64,000 nt of DNA from Fagopyrum homotropicum (lineage: Eukaryota; Streptophyta; Magnoliopsida; Caryophyllales; Polygonaceae), in the NCBI GenBank assembly GCA_033239125.1, contig BSWB01000007.1:107638082-107702081 (forward strand). Direction: 5' to 3'. This document shows positions 43,686 through 55,033 of the stretch, piece after piece; position 1 is the first letter of the stretch; the number at the start of each line of letters is the position of its first letter. Both the position numbers and the translations under genes were made by a program. The notes below the pieces were generated by a model. The model made no database searches. It saw only the letters and a list, made by a program, of their open reading frames with translations, and was not told the DNA's origin.

Positions 43686-45448
43686 TGTTCGCTCCAAACG
43701 GTGTGTGCAAACTTTAAATTTATAACCCAAGAAGTATGCTTAAAACAAGGATACGAACCCGCAGTGTACGGGTCAATCGTAGTAAAAGCAAGAATTCCGG
43801 GGCGTCGATCTCAGGGACTTAGGTGAAACAAAGCAAGTATAGATTGTCAATATTGCAACTAACCACAAAAGCAATTAAAGCAATCAAAGATGATAATATA
43901 GTCAATTAAGGAAATACGCAAATTCTAGGGATTAAAGCATCTAGTTGTGGTTCCAACTCAAGATCTCAAGGTAAGCGGAAAAAGCTGAGATTTTGCAAAG
44001 GGAAGGTGTTACTAAAGTGGAATAGATCACCGGATAAGTCTCACTACTCACAAACTCCAAACCAAAATCTCCTATTACCGGTTAAGTCTCAAGGTACTAA
44101 GGTAAGGAATTATAATCTCAAACCAACACACCAACTAAGGGAATAGAATCAACCTTTACCGGGTAAGTCTCAGGCTAACTCACAAAGATGGGATGAAGGC
44201 ACACTCAAACCCCAATAAAGGATAAACCTTTATTACCTACACTTATGATCTTGGGTAAACAAACTAAGGAATTACCAGGTACGTCTCATCCTAGGCTTGC
44301 ATTGAACCAGGAAAGGTGTAATAAGAATAGGATTCGGCAAACTCTAACACTTAACTCTCAGTTTTGGATCAGAAAGGTCACCTCGGTCAGTCAAGTTCCA
44401 CCCCGGCCGAGATGTTCATCGACTGAACGAGATGTTCTAAGGTTAAGGATAAAGACTCGAGCTTTCAGGGTCCTACTGGGATTAAGATTATTCTATCATT
44501 GTCTTTCCCACAACTTTTAGTCAATTACCCTAGAATCGCACAAAGAAATTAGCCACTCATCATCATGAAAGCAATAATCAAATATATGGGAAGAGAATGA
44601 ATATTTGAACACAAAAACCTTAAGAACAAGGCTTCAATAACTGAATCAAATATCAAACAAAATAAGCGTTTCTTGGATCACAAATCCAGCAAGACAAATC
44701 AACAAGAAGGGAATCTAAGAAAGTCTTACAAAACCCTTCACAAAAGCTATAATAAGCTATCAATCCTTCCTAGATTGATCTTCAATCTTCCTTCCTTCAA
44801 AACTCTGGAAAAAATCTCTTAGTTGCTGGATACTATCAGTCCTCTAAGCATGGTTGAACTTGTGGAAAATCTAACCCTTTATATAGGAGAATTATCTTCC
44901 AAAGATAAAATATCTTAAAAAGATAATTTCCTAATAAAATATACCCATATCTCATAAATAGATCCCTAAAATATATTATCTTCCTTCCAGAAATCCAGCC
45001 CAAAAATATAAGATCTCTCCTTCCAAAAATAAAAGATCTCAGCCAATTAAAATATATCTCGCCGCGTCAGAGTGTTCGCCTCAGTCGGGGCGCTCCTCTA
45101 GATCACCTCGGTCGAGGTGGTACTGTAGCTGACCGAGGTGACTCTAAACTGAATGTGAAATCTCTCAAATTTGGTCCAAAGTAAATCTTTAATCCATTTC
45201 CATGCTTCCTGGATTCTTCCTCAAGCTCCTGAATGTAGCTTCAATGACTCCTTAACTCTTTTAGCTCCATTTTGATGCAAAATGTGCCATTTTACCTACG
45301 ATTACAACGAAACTTGGTGTAGACCTCGATTCCCGCAAAGGTAGATGAAACGACAATATAATCACAAAATATACATCCAAACATGCAGATTATTAAAGAT
45401 AAAACGTCTAAACAGGTCCCAAAATATAGACTATAATTTATGCTATCA
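43686..45448 (-). repeat. ATH-2 3' LTR (1763 bp)
   Basis: Plus strand TGTTCGCTCC to TGCTATCA. It is collinear with the 5' LTR over its whole length. It contains CCTCGGTCGAGG at 45106-45117 and a TATATAAA box (minus) near 44878. Short frames inside it have no protein similarity I recognise. Confidence 0.93.
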
Positions 45449-46915
45449 AAATACCCATACTTGTCCCTTACTTGTCCCCAAGCAAGTTCCAAATCTTGAG
45501 TACAAGATAGAATGGATTATAAGTCATAAAAATCAATGAAAAGTATTTCAAAACATTTAGGTGGTGTGCTCCAATCATAGATCACTCTAAGAGAATGCTT
45601 CATGGAATTTAAAATCAAAACATACTCAAAACATTTTATAAATATAAGAAAGTTGTTCATCTTTGCATAAAATCATAGAATGCATAATAAATCATTATTA
45701 TCGAAATCAATCATGTATAATCCAGTTTAAACCACCAAGTCAATCAACAAGCTCGAGGTCTCAAGGTCTTTTCAAAAGAGAAAGTCAAGAAACGCGTGAG
45801 GGTGGGATGTATATAGGGAATGTGGTGCTAGAATCCGGGAAAAAGGATCTTCACTTCACTTTGCTTCGAATTTCAACATCTTCCACCAATAAGCTTTGCT
45901 TATTTTTACCTTTTTACTTTTTGGGATGCATGGACAGAGGTGCACAATAACCGAAGCCTAGGAGATCAGCAATCATCAATTTCTCGAGATGCCTCAAACC
46001 CTTGATGCACATACCATGACCCGTTAGGAATATCACTCAATCCAACTTTGGCAAGACACAAACACCCGGCTATGTGAATGGTGCTGAGTTACTCATCATC
46101 ATGATTGACTTCCCCAAACCTATTTGTTTTTTTCTAACTTCCGGCCAACATCTCAACTTTTCTTTCACTTGCTTTTCACTTGCTTGCTTCCAAATTCCCG
46201 GATAGGTAAAGGGAGGTAAATATGTATATGAGGGGATAAGCATGATCAAGAAGAAGAGAAGAGAATGAATTGCCTTAATCATCCTAGGAAGAAAGTGAGA
46301 GAACTCATCATGTGGTGTCAACCTTCAAATTCAACATAATTTGGATAAAAACAAAGTATTAAACATGCAACAAATTTCAAACAAAGCATTTAGCAACTTA
46401 AACATATCATAAAACCTTTCAAACATATAAAGATTTCAAAGCCAATTTGCAAACAGAATCTTCATCGAGGTCATATCCAGATAAGAAGCACAAAAATCGT
46501 TTCGTAAACTGTCTCAGTTAAACCACCTCGGTCGAGATGTTCTAAGTCAACCGAGGTACTGGACCTCGATTGGTAAGAATCACATCGGTCGAGGTCATAA
46601 ATTTTTTTTTCTTAACCAGTTTTGACGTTTTTCTCAATCAAATAACCTGTATGCATGTATGTAGTCTCAGATAAACACATAGAGCAAGATAAATCAGTAA
46701 TATCCGATAGAGTCATACAAGCATACACATAATGTCAAATCATACATCCACATACCCCATACTTGGGACACATTGTCCCAATGGGTCAAAATAAGTCTGA
46801 AAGAAATGTACTCACCGGACATAAGCTGAGCTGCATAATAAATAAATAAAATAAATCCCTGCAAGCTCTAGTCCTGATTTGCTGGTGGTGGTGATGGATA
46901 TGGCACGTACGGGTG
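45449..46915 (-). other. ATH-2 3' non-coding region
   Basis: About 1.5 kb between the env-position ORF and the 3' LTR, without a recognisable gene. Next to the LTR the minus strand reads AAGGGACAAGTATGGGTATTT-like purine-rich DNA, the probable polypurine tract. A cluster of CGGTCGAG words lies at 46525-46600. Confidence 0.6.
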
Positions 46916-48225
46916 CTAGGATGGATCAAAGGGGTAGCCCATAGTGTGCTGGAACTGTATCTCCAACATCTGGCGCTGGTAGTGCTGGCTCTCCCTCATC
47001 TCCAACATATCTAAGGATAGAGCGGCGTAAGAGTCGATCATCTGATCCGTCAACTTGTCTATCCGTCTGTGAGCTACGGGATCCCGCTGTCTGCGGAATC
47101 TGCGCCTGGCAGGATGTGATGGTGGTGCAGCTGCCTCCTCCTCAGTCTCCTCGTCGTCTAGATCGACGAATGGTATGCTGGGACCGGTTGTGTCCGTCCA
47201 TGTCTCCATGGCAGCACCGCCATCGTTCTCCTCATCCCCATCCTCCTACACTGGAGTTGTTGCGTCTCTAGCGTCCTCAATGTATGGAGTTCATGTTGTG
47301 GACCAGTACTGAGGATTGTAGACAGAAAACTAGGATGACCACCTAATACCCTGAGGGGCAGTCTGCTCCCAAGGCATCGCCACATATGGCGTAGTAAGCC
47401 ATGAGGAACCAGAATCCTCCTGGTGATCATCTCTTGCAGCCCTAGCGGCTTGGCAGCCGCCACTAGTGTACAAGCACTCAGATCCAATCCCATCACTGTA
47501 GCTATATGGGTCACTAGACCTCCGCAGCAGATGTCTCCTCTCCCCTTTGCCTTGATCCGGTGCATATCCTCAACTAGCAAGGCACCGAAATCAGACACAC
47601 CTCTAGTCACCATGCAAAACAGACTCAAAAGTTCCCCCTGTTTAACCTTCTGGGGCGTCTCAGTACGCGCCAGAAGTGTCTCACTGAATATCCTATGGGC
47701 GAGTTTGAAAGCGAGGTGGAAGATGATCCGCTCCCTGGAGTCTCCAGGTCTCCACCTATCTGCATGCTCAACTACGTGAGCTATTTGTCCTCAGAACTGG
47801 CGAGCTACAGCTCGAGAGGGGAAATCAGTAACTGTCGGGGTCGGGAAGCCGAAGACCTCTCTCCACTAGTCCATCGGTACTAGGTAATTCCGGTTCAGCA
47901 ACCGGTACTTGATGGCCTGCTCTATAGGTAGGTGAGTCACAGAGCTCACAAACTCTAGTGTGGGCTCAAGGTAGGCCGGAGCTCTGATCTCCAGAAACTG
48001 CTCCAGCCCTACCATCGAGACGATCCGTCTCAAATCCTCCGCAATATGTAAACAATCAAAGGCGGAGATGTCCAAAAACCGCGGCGCAACCACTGGGTGC
48101 GTACAGATGCGGTCGTAGTCGGCCTGGTGACGCTCGTGTATCACCGGTACAAAAGGCCGAGAAGAAGAAGGAGAAGGGGAGGATCTATCTCTCAGGACAA
48201 GCTGTCTGTCAGATCTAGAGCTCAT
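46916..48225 (-). pseudogene. ATH-2 env-position ORF (ATHILA ORF-1-like)
   Basis: A minus-strand frame from MSSRSDRQLVLRDRSSPSPS. It is interrupted by TAG at 47866 and TGA near 47796 and then changes frame near 47200. The part PRFLDISAFDCLHIAEDLRR to EFLEIRAPAYLEPTLEFVSS resembles the Arabidopsis retrotransposon ORF-1 (ATHILA) family. The final piece reads DLDDEETEEEAAAPPSHPARRRFRRQRD and then a Met/Gln-rich, probably coiled-coil, tail. It occupies the position called env-like in Athila/Calypso elements. I see no signal peptide or clear membrane segment. Confidence 0.65.
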
Positions 48226-49057
48226 TTTCTCTCTCTCTATTAGAGCACCTCGGTTGCTACTCAGAGCTCAAGAATCACCTCGGCCGAGGCGCAGGTCGAC
48301 TGGACCGAGGTGCGAAGCTGTTCGATTTCAACTCTCTGGAATTCAGTTCTTTTCCCCTAATATCACTACATATTGTTCCTAAGGGGTAATTAATCTTTTT
48401 CCAACAAAAATAATTGGCAACCAAAGCCAATTTCTTCCAAAATCTGTAAAAGATGAGAAGTTAGGGTTTTTGGTTTTGTTACCCCAAATTCGGTGGATTC
48501 GAGGCGTTTTTGTTGTAGTTTCTTGCTTGCACTTTGTTCCTCTAGCCTTTCCTCTTAGAAACGAAGCAAAAAACGTCAAAAACGAGTGAGAATCGAAGAA
48601 GCGACGTGAGATTAGCGCCGCGGTCGAGAAGGTGAGGAAGGGAAGAGAGAGAGAAACCGTTCCCCTTTTTATACCCCTCACTGAATCTGCTGTCACCTCG
48701 GTCGAGGTGGTCCCGACTAGACCGAGGTGTCTGAACCGAGGTGGAATGTGTTAGCCCTAGTCGCCTCGGTTGCTCAAGAATCATCTCTGTCGAGATGCTG
48801 TGACAGCAACCGAGATGTGTCTCAGTCAAACTCCGTCTTCTCAATCTCTCGAACTTCTGTCCTTCCAGTGTTGCTCCTGGGTTGCATTCCTTCCTTAGAG
48901 ATTACCTGTTTTCTGCCTAGGACGCCAAAAACAAAGCAAAGCAAAGCAAAAGCAAACTATCTAAAGCTAGACAAGAAAAGGGAAAAGAAAGCAATACCTT
49001 GGGTTGCCTCCCAAGAAGCGCTTGGTTTAAGGTCGCTAGTTGGACTGTACGGCATCT
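48226..49057 (-). other. ATH-2 spacer between integrase and env-position ORF
   Basis: A non-coding spacer. It carries the densest cluster of the Athila palindromic word: CCTCGGCCGAGG at 48278-48289, CCTCGGTCGAGG at 48696-48707, and several half-words (ACCGAGGTG, CACCTCGGTTGC). No protein domain was recognised. Confidence 0.65.
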
Positions 49058-50496
49058 CTAAACAAGGTATAGCGGTGCAATCTCCTCAACCGGGACTTCC
49101 GGTTTGTATTTCTTAAGTCTATGACCATTGACCTTGAATCTTCCACTTGTTTCTCCCCAGATCTCGACTGCACCACAAGGGAAAACATGTTTCACAACAT
49201 AAGGTCCTGTCCATCTAGACTTTAACTTACCGGGAAAGAGGCAAAGGCGGGAGTTGAAGAGTATAACTAAATCTCCTTCTTTGAACTCCTTAGGGATGAT
49301 GCGCTTGTCATGCCATTTCTTTGTCCTTTCCTTGTAGATCTTGGCATTCTCATAAGCGTTCAAACACAACTCCTCCAGCTCATTGATATCCAATAGCCGC
49401 TTCTCACCGGTTTCCTTGATGTCGAAGTTCAACCATTTGATTGCCCAATACGCTTTGTGTTCTAGCTCAACGGGCAAATGGCAAGACTTCCCATATACTA
49501 GATTATAGGGGATGGTGCCAATGGGAGTCTTGAATGCGGTCCTATAGGCCCAAAGAGTGTCGTCCAACTTCATGGACCAATCCTTCCTCGTCCTAAAGAC
49601 GGTCTTCTCCAAGATTGCTTTAATTTCTCTATTTGACATCTTGACCTGTCCACTAGTTTGAGGGTGATAAGGGGTTGCTACTTTGTGGGTTACCCCATAC
49701 TTTGATAGAAGTGCCTTAAACTTCCGGTTGATGAAATGTGTTCCCCCATCGCTGATGATGATGCGTGGAGTCCTAAAACGTAGAAAGATAGTCCTATTAA
49801 AGAACTTCACAACCACCATGGCGTCATAGTGGGAGAGGCAATGGCTTCAACCCATCTAGAGACGTAGTCGACAGCTAGGAGAATGTAGAGGTTTCCTCCG
49901 GATGATGGGAAATGTCCCATGAAATCAACTCCCCATACATCAAAGATCTCAACCTCCTGTATGTTATTGAGTGGCATCTCGTTCCTCCTAGATAAGTTCC
50001 CTGTTCTTTGGCATGCATCACAAGAGACAACAAACGTTTGCACATCTTTAAATAATGTAGGCCAAAAGAAACCGGAACATAATACCTTGGCGCACGTTTT
50101 GTGAGCGTTAGCGTGCCCTCCACAAGGAAACGAGTGGCAACGCTGTATGAAGCTAGTAACTTCATCTTCCGTAATGCATCTTCGAAGCATCCTATCCGGA
50201 CCTCTCTTAAATAGTAGAGGTTCATCCCAATAGTAATGGCGTACATCTTTGAAGAATTTCTTCCTTTGAGCGTACGTCAATCCGGGTGGTGTTTTCTGGC
50301 AAACAAGATAATTGACAATGTCAGCATACCAAGGCCCTTTATTATCAGAAGTTTGGTGGAGAAAGTGTTCCACCAACTGAGGATGAATTTCAGAAAAGGG
50401 AGTAAGAAGTTTGTTATTCTCAGTTGACATCATCTCGCTTGCGACCTCGGTCGAGGTCGAGAGAGGGTGACCGAGATGTTCTTCAGTCAAGAACAC
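49058..50496 (-). pseudogene. ATH-2 integrase, nearly intact
   Basis: Begins after the linker with FKDVRHYYWDEPLLFKRG, then a zinc-binding region (H near HANAHKT, CDAC). The catalytic core has VDFMGHF and LAVDYVSRWVEAIASP. One frameshift falls at about 49815, after which the second Asp region (IISDGGTHF) and YHPQTSGQVKMSNREIK with the catalytic Glu follow. The C-terminal part (GDLVILFNSRLCLFPGKLKSRW-type GPY/F module, GPYVVKHVFP) ends PLYLV at 49058. Apart from the one frameshift it is well conserved. It follows the protease region with no RT between. Confidence 0.9.
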
Positions 50497-50565
50497 CTCG
50501 CTTGGTCCAGAAAGTGCCTCGGTCGAGGTACTGCAACTGGGACCGAAACTGGAGATTCTCTTCTC
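50497..50565 (-). other. ATH-2 RT-RNase H deletion junction
   Basis: A short linker where RT and RNase H would be expected. Two CCTCGGTCGAGG words flank or fall in it (50445-50456 and 50517-50528). The comparable interval in ATH-1 (roughly 39230-40660) holds RT and RNase H. Confidence 0.7.
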
Positions 50566-51357
50566 CTAGATTAATTTTTCAATCTTAGCTATTGGATCTT
50601 CTTCCAGTGCCCTTAAGCTCTGTATATCTGCATCACAAGAAGCATCTATACCTTCCTCCATTAAGCTAAAACTAATAACTCTCTCAAGTGGATCATTAAT
50701 AAGGATAGAGCTCACCAATTCTCTTGATTCTTCTTCATCATAGATGTTGAAGATATCTTCTCCCAGCGGCTCTCCTTTCATTGCCGCAAGTTATGCAAAC
50801 TCAACTTGATCACCGCCAATGTTGAATTGCAACTTGGCGTTCTTACAATCCACATTGCAACCCGAAGTTGCTAGAAATGGTCTCCCGAGAATGATAGGAA
50901 CAGGATAATCTGCGGGAATGTCAAGCACAACAAAGTCTATAGGTAAATAAAAGTTACCTAACTTAACCGGGACGTCTTCCAAAATGCTCACGGGATGGGT
51001 AATGGAGCGGTCCGCCATCTATAATCGTATCTTCACCGGCTTGGGCTCTCCAAGTCCGATTCTCACACATAGCTCCAGTGGGATGATGCTCATGCTGGCT
51101 CCTAGATCACACAACGCCTCACAAGTGACATCCCCAACTTGAATGGGAATGCAAAATGAACCGGGATCCCTTAACTTGGGTGGCATCTTCTCCTTCATGA
51201 TTTGAATGAGCTCGGAGGATTTAGATGTCATCCTTACATCACCAAAGTCTTCCAACTTCCTCTTCCTTGATAGAATTTCTTTCAAGAACTTTCCATAGGC
51301 GGGCATCCCTAGAATAGCATCAAGGAAAGGGATATTAATATGTAGTTTATTTATCAA
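50566..51357 (-). pseudogene. ATH-2 aspartic protease region
   Basis: LHINIPFLDAILGMPAYGKFLKEI near 51340, then EALCDLGASMSIIPLELCVRIGLG with active-site DLGAS near 51100. A stop just before MADRSITHPVSILED breaks the frame. Next come YPVPIILGRPFLATSGCNVD near 50900 and an acidic linker (MEEGIDASCDADIQSLRALEED) ending near 50566. It lies directly 3' of gag. Confidence 0.87.
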
Positions 51358-51383
51358 GTCAAGGAACTTACCAAAGTGCTTGT

Positions 51384-53144
51384 CTAGATGTGCTCTGGCC
51401 CTTGACTGGGGAATAGAAGTGGTGGTTTATATGCAGGAGGCGGGACATAAACTTCAGTTTTGTCCGACTCTTTCTGTGGCTCCACCTCGGATGGTATCTC
51501 GGCCGAAGTGTTCTTCGTCTGTACCTGGACCGAGGTGTTCTTAACTAGCATCGACCGAGGCACTAGATCTGCAGTTTTCAGTCCACTTCTCGTCGTTACT
51601 GCCATGATCTGTCCCTTGGGGTTGCTCTCTGTCCTTGTTGGAAGCTTCCCTGGATCTCTTGGCGCTTCATTCGCCTTATTAAAGAATTGTTGTTCTAAGG
51701 CTTTTTGAGCCTTCGAAAATGAATTCATGGACGTCTCTATAGCATTGAGCTTGATCAAGATAGCCTCCAGCACTGCATCTTTCTTCTCTGGCTAGGACGA
51801 GCTTGATCCAGGCTCTTGGCTCTTCAATGGAGTAGAAGAAGAAGAAGAAGAGAGGAAGGGATTAGAAGAGTTGTTTGAATTGGAGTTAGAGTAAGAGTTA
51901 CCCGAATTTTGATTGTTTAGCCTCCAATTATTGCTGTTGGATCCTCTATTGTTGTTGTAGTTGTTGTTCCGGGAACCGTTGTTGTTGTTGTTCCGGTAAC
52001 CATTGTTGTTCCTTGAGCCTTGATACCATTCCTCCTCTTTCTTGGTGTGAGCAACCAAAAGTTCCTTTAATTGCTTCACATCATTCTTGAGGGAGGTAAG
52101 TTGATTATCATTTGATGGAGCTTCTTGGAAATTAACTCTCTTAACTCCATTTTCAGCTCCTTGGTGTGAGTACTTCTCCATGTGCAAAGCTTGTTTATCA
52201 ATGAATTCCCAAGCTTCATCAATCGGCATGTCCATGAATGTGCTGTCAGATAGTAGTTGAAGGCTGAATTGGGCAGCTCCATCCAATCCCTTGAAGTAAA
52301 TCTCCAACAACTCTATCTTTGGAATCCCATGATGTGGGCAATCCAAAAGAACATCTTTAAATCTCTCCCATGATTTGGACAAACTCTCCTTGTCCTTCAT
52401 GATGAATGCGTTGATCTTCCCTCTCATTTCGGCTGTCTTGGAGGGGGGAGAAGAATTTCGTTAAGAACTCCGTCGTCATTTCCTCCCAAGTGTTGATCTT
52501 TCCGGGAGGAAGAGATTGGTACCAATTAAGCGCCCTGTCTTTCAAAGAAAAGTAAAAAGGCCTTAACTTGTAATTATTATTTTCCACTCTTGAAGGTTTC
52601 AAGGTCTCCATCAAGATCTCATAGTTTTGTAGATGTTAATGTGGAGATCCCTTTCTAGACCTCCGAACTGGCATTGGCGAATCATGGAAAGAACTTGCGG
52701 TCGAAGTTCATAATCATGCTCTGCTGGATCTCCTAGGTTGACTCCTGGACGACTCACTTGTTGGTTTGGGTACATCCTCTGTCCTAGGGTTTGTGGAATG
52801 CCTGCAAAAAGAACATTTCGGATTGGCATCCGAGGTGGAAGTATCTCGGCCGGGGCAGCTGGAGCGGGGTCCTGCCTCGGTCGAGGGTCCGGTCGATGCA
52901 GAATCTGAGCTCGTAACTCAGCCATATCTACTTCAATCTCTGCAGCTCGGGTGCGATTTTCCTCCCTTTCGTGCTGTAGTTCTTCCCTTTTGAGGCGCAG
53001 TTGTTCCATTGCCTCCTTCAATTCGGCCTCAAGATCGCGATTGTCTTGGTTGGCCATTTTCACTTCTTTCAAGCGTCTCTTATGTGTCTTTTCTGGTTCG
53101 GGATCGTAAGTAACGATTTCCTTCCCAACACGGGTTCTTCGCAT
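51384..53144 (-). pseudogene. ATH-2 gag
   Basis: Starts at 53144 with MRRTRVGKEIVTYDPEPEKT. A helical charged N-terminus follows (ELKEAMEQLRLKREELQHER), then DPAEHDYELRPQVLSMIRQCQFGG near 52690. Frameshifts occur near 52640 and 52440. The core continues FYFSLKDRALNWYQSLPPGK and MRGKINAFIMKDKESLSKSWERFKDVLLDCPHHGIPKIE. A long Asn/Gly/Ser-rich run lies near 51880-52020, followed by PTRTESNPKGQIMAVTTRSG and VYVPPPAYKPPLLFPS. One CCTCGGTCGAGG word (52875-52886) falls in the coding frame. Confidence 0.88.
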
Positions 53145-53249
53145 AAACCTAAGAAAAAGAACCTGCGAAAGTCACTCAAGTAGAGTGGTTAGTAATAACA
53201 GGGGCAACAACCCCGAAAGACAACCGCAACCGACTTGGTCTAGACCAAG

Positions 53250-53267
53250 TCCCCGGCAACGGCGCCA
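53250..53267 (-). other. ATH-2 primer-binding site (perfect tRNA-Asp type)
   Basis: The minus strand reads TGGCGCCGTTGCCGGGGA, the exact site for plant tRNA-Asp, six bases from the LTR end at 53274. It supports Athila/Calypso assignment and minus orientation. Confidence 0.9.
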
Positions 53268-53273
53268 AAAACT

Positions 53274-55033
53274 TGTTCGCTTCAAACGGTGTGTGAAAGC
53301 TTTAAATTTATAACCCAAGAAGTATGCTTAAAACAAGGATGCGAACCCGCAGTGTACGGGTCAATCGTAGTAAAAGCAAGAATTCCGGGGTGTCGATCTC
53401 AGGGACTTAGGTGAAACAAAGCAAGTATAGATTGTCAATATTGCAACTAACCACAAAAGCAATTAAAGCAATCAAAGATGATAATATAGTCAATTAAGGA
53501 AATACGCAAATTCTAGGGATTAAAGCATCTAGTTGTGGTTCCAACTCAAGATCTCAAGGTAAGCGGACAAAGCTGAGATTTTGCAAAGGGAAGGTGTTAC
53601 TAAAGTGGAATAGATCACCGAGTAAGTCTCACTACTCACAAACTCCAAACCAAAAGCTCCTATTACCGGTTAAGTCTCAAGGTACTAAGGTAAGGAATTA
53701 TAATCTCAAACCAACACACCAACTAAGGGAATAGAATCAACCTTTACCGGGTAAGTCTCAGGCTAACTCACAAAGATGGGATGAAGGCACACTCAAACCC
53801 CAATAAAGGATAAACCTTTATTACCTACACTTATGATCTTGGGTAAACAAACTAAGGAATTACCGGGTAAGTCTCATCCTAAGCTTGCATTGAACCAGGA
53901 AAGGTGTAATAAGAATAGGATTTGGCAAACTCTAACACTTAACTCTCAGTTTCGGATCAGAAAGGTCACCTCGGTCAGTCAAGTTCCACCCCCGCGGAGA
54001 TGTTCATCGATTGAACGAGATGTTCTAAGGTTAAGGATAAAGACTCGAGCTTTCAGGGTCCTACTAGGATTAAGATTATTCTATCATTGTCTTTCCCACA
54101 ACTTTCAGTCAATCACCCTAGAACCGCACAAAGAAATTAGCCACTCATCATCATGGAAGCAATAATCAAATATATGGGAAGAGAATGAATATTTGAACAC
54201 AAAAACCTTAAGAACAAGGCTTTAATAACTGAATCAAATATCAAACAAATAAGCGTTCCTTGGATCACAAATCCAACAAGACAAATCAACAAGAAGGGAA
54301 TCTAAGAAAGTCTTACAAAACCCTTCACAAAAGCTATAATAAGCTATCAATCCTTCCTAGATTGATCTTCAATCTTCCTTCCTTCAAAACTCTGGAAAAA
54401 ATCCCTTAATTGCTGGATGCTATCAGTCCTAAGCATGATTGAACTTGTGGAAAATCCAACCCTTTATATAGGAGAATTATCTTCCAAAGATAAAATATCT
54501 TAAAAAGATAATTTCTTAATAAAATATATCCATATCTCATAAATAGATCCCTAAAATATATTAACTTCCTTCCAGAAATTCAACCCTAAAATATAATATC
54601 TTTCCTTCCAAAAATAAAAGATCTCAGCCAATTAAAATATATCTCGCCACGTCAGAGTGTTCGCCTCGGTCGGGGCGCTCCTCTAGATCACCTCGGTCGA
54701 GGTGGTACTGTAGCTGACCGAGGTGACTCTAAACTGAATGTGAAATCTCTCAAATCTGGTCCAAAGTAAATCTTTAATCCATTTCCATGCTTCCTGGATT
54801 CTTCCTTAAGCTCCTGAATGTAGCTCCAATGACTCCTTAGCTCCTTTAGCTCCATTTTGATGTAAAACGTGCCATTTTACCTACGATTACAATGAAACTT
54901 GGTGTAGACCTCGATTCCCACAAAGGTAGATGAAACGACAATATAATCACAAAATATACATCCAAACATGCAGATTATTGAAGATAAAACGTCTAAATAG
55001 GTCCCAAAATATAGACTATAATTTATGCTATAA
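53274..55033 (-). repeat. ATH-2 5' LTR (1760 bp)
   Basis: Plus strand TGTTCGCTTC to TGCTATAA. The terminal CA has become AA, while the adjacent GTAAG duplication is intact. CCTCGGTCGAGG lies at 54691-54702, at the same place as in the 3' LTR. Confidence 0.93.
54463..54470 (-). promoter_or_regulatory. ATH-2 5' LTR TATA box
   Basis: The minus strand reads TATATAAA. The same box is in the partner LTR and in ATH-A, with the same flanks (TCCTATATAAAGGG). Confidence 0.55.

Larger units (their letters stand above)
43686..55033 (-). mobile_element. ATH-2, Athila-type retrotransposon lacking reverse transcriptase
   Basis: An 11.3-kb element on the minus strand. LTRs at 43686-45448 and 53274-55033 both begin TGTTCGCT on the plus strand and end TGCTATCA or TGCTATAA. 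They are flanked by the perfect duplication GTAAG (43681-43685, 55034-55038). It inserted into the 5' LTR of ATH-1. The primer site is a perfect tRNA-Asp match. Order from the 5' end is gag, protease, integrase, spacer, env-position ORF, 3' LTR. RT and RNase H are absent: the post-protease linker runs straight into the integrase region. LTR divergence by eye is about 3%, mostly transitions. Confidence 0.94.

Noticed and set aside
46916..48225. A true retroviral envelope gene
   Set aside because: No signal peptide, no clear membrane anchor and no furin-like site seen; similarity is to the ATHILA ORF-1 type. I call it only env-position.
49919..51708. Plus-strand frames opposite the ATH-2 integrase, protease and gag
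   Set aside because: They are antisense shadows of conserved minus-strand domains.
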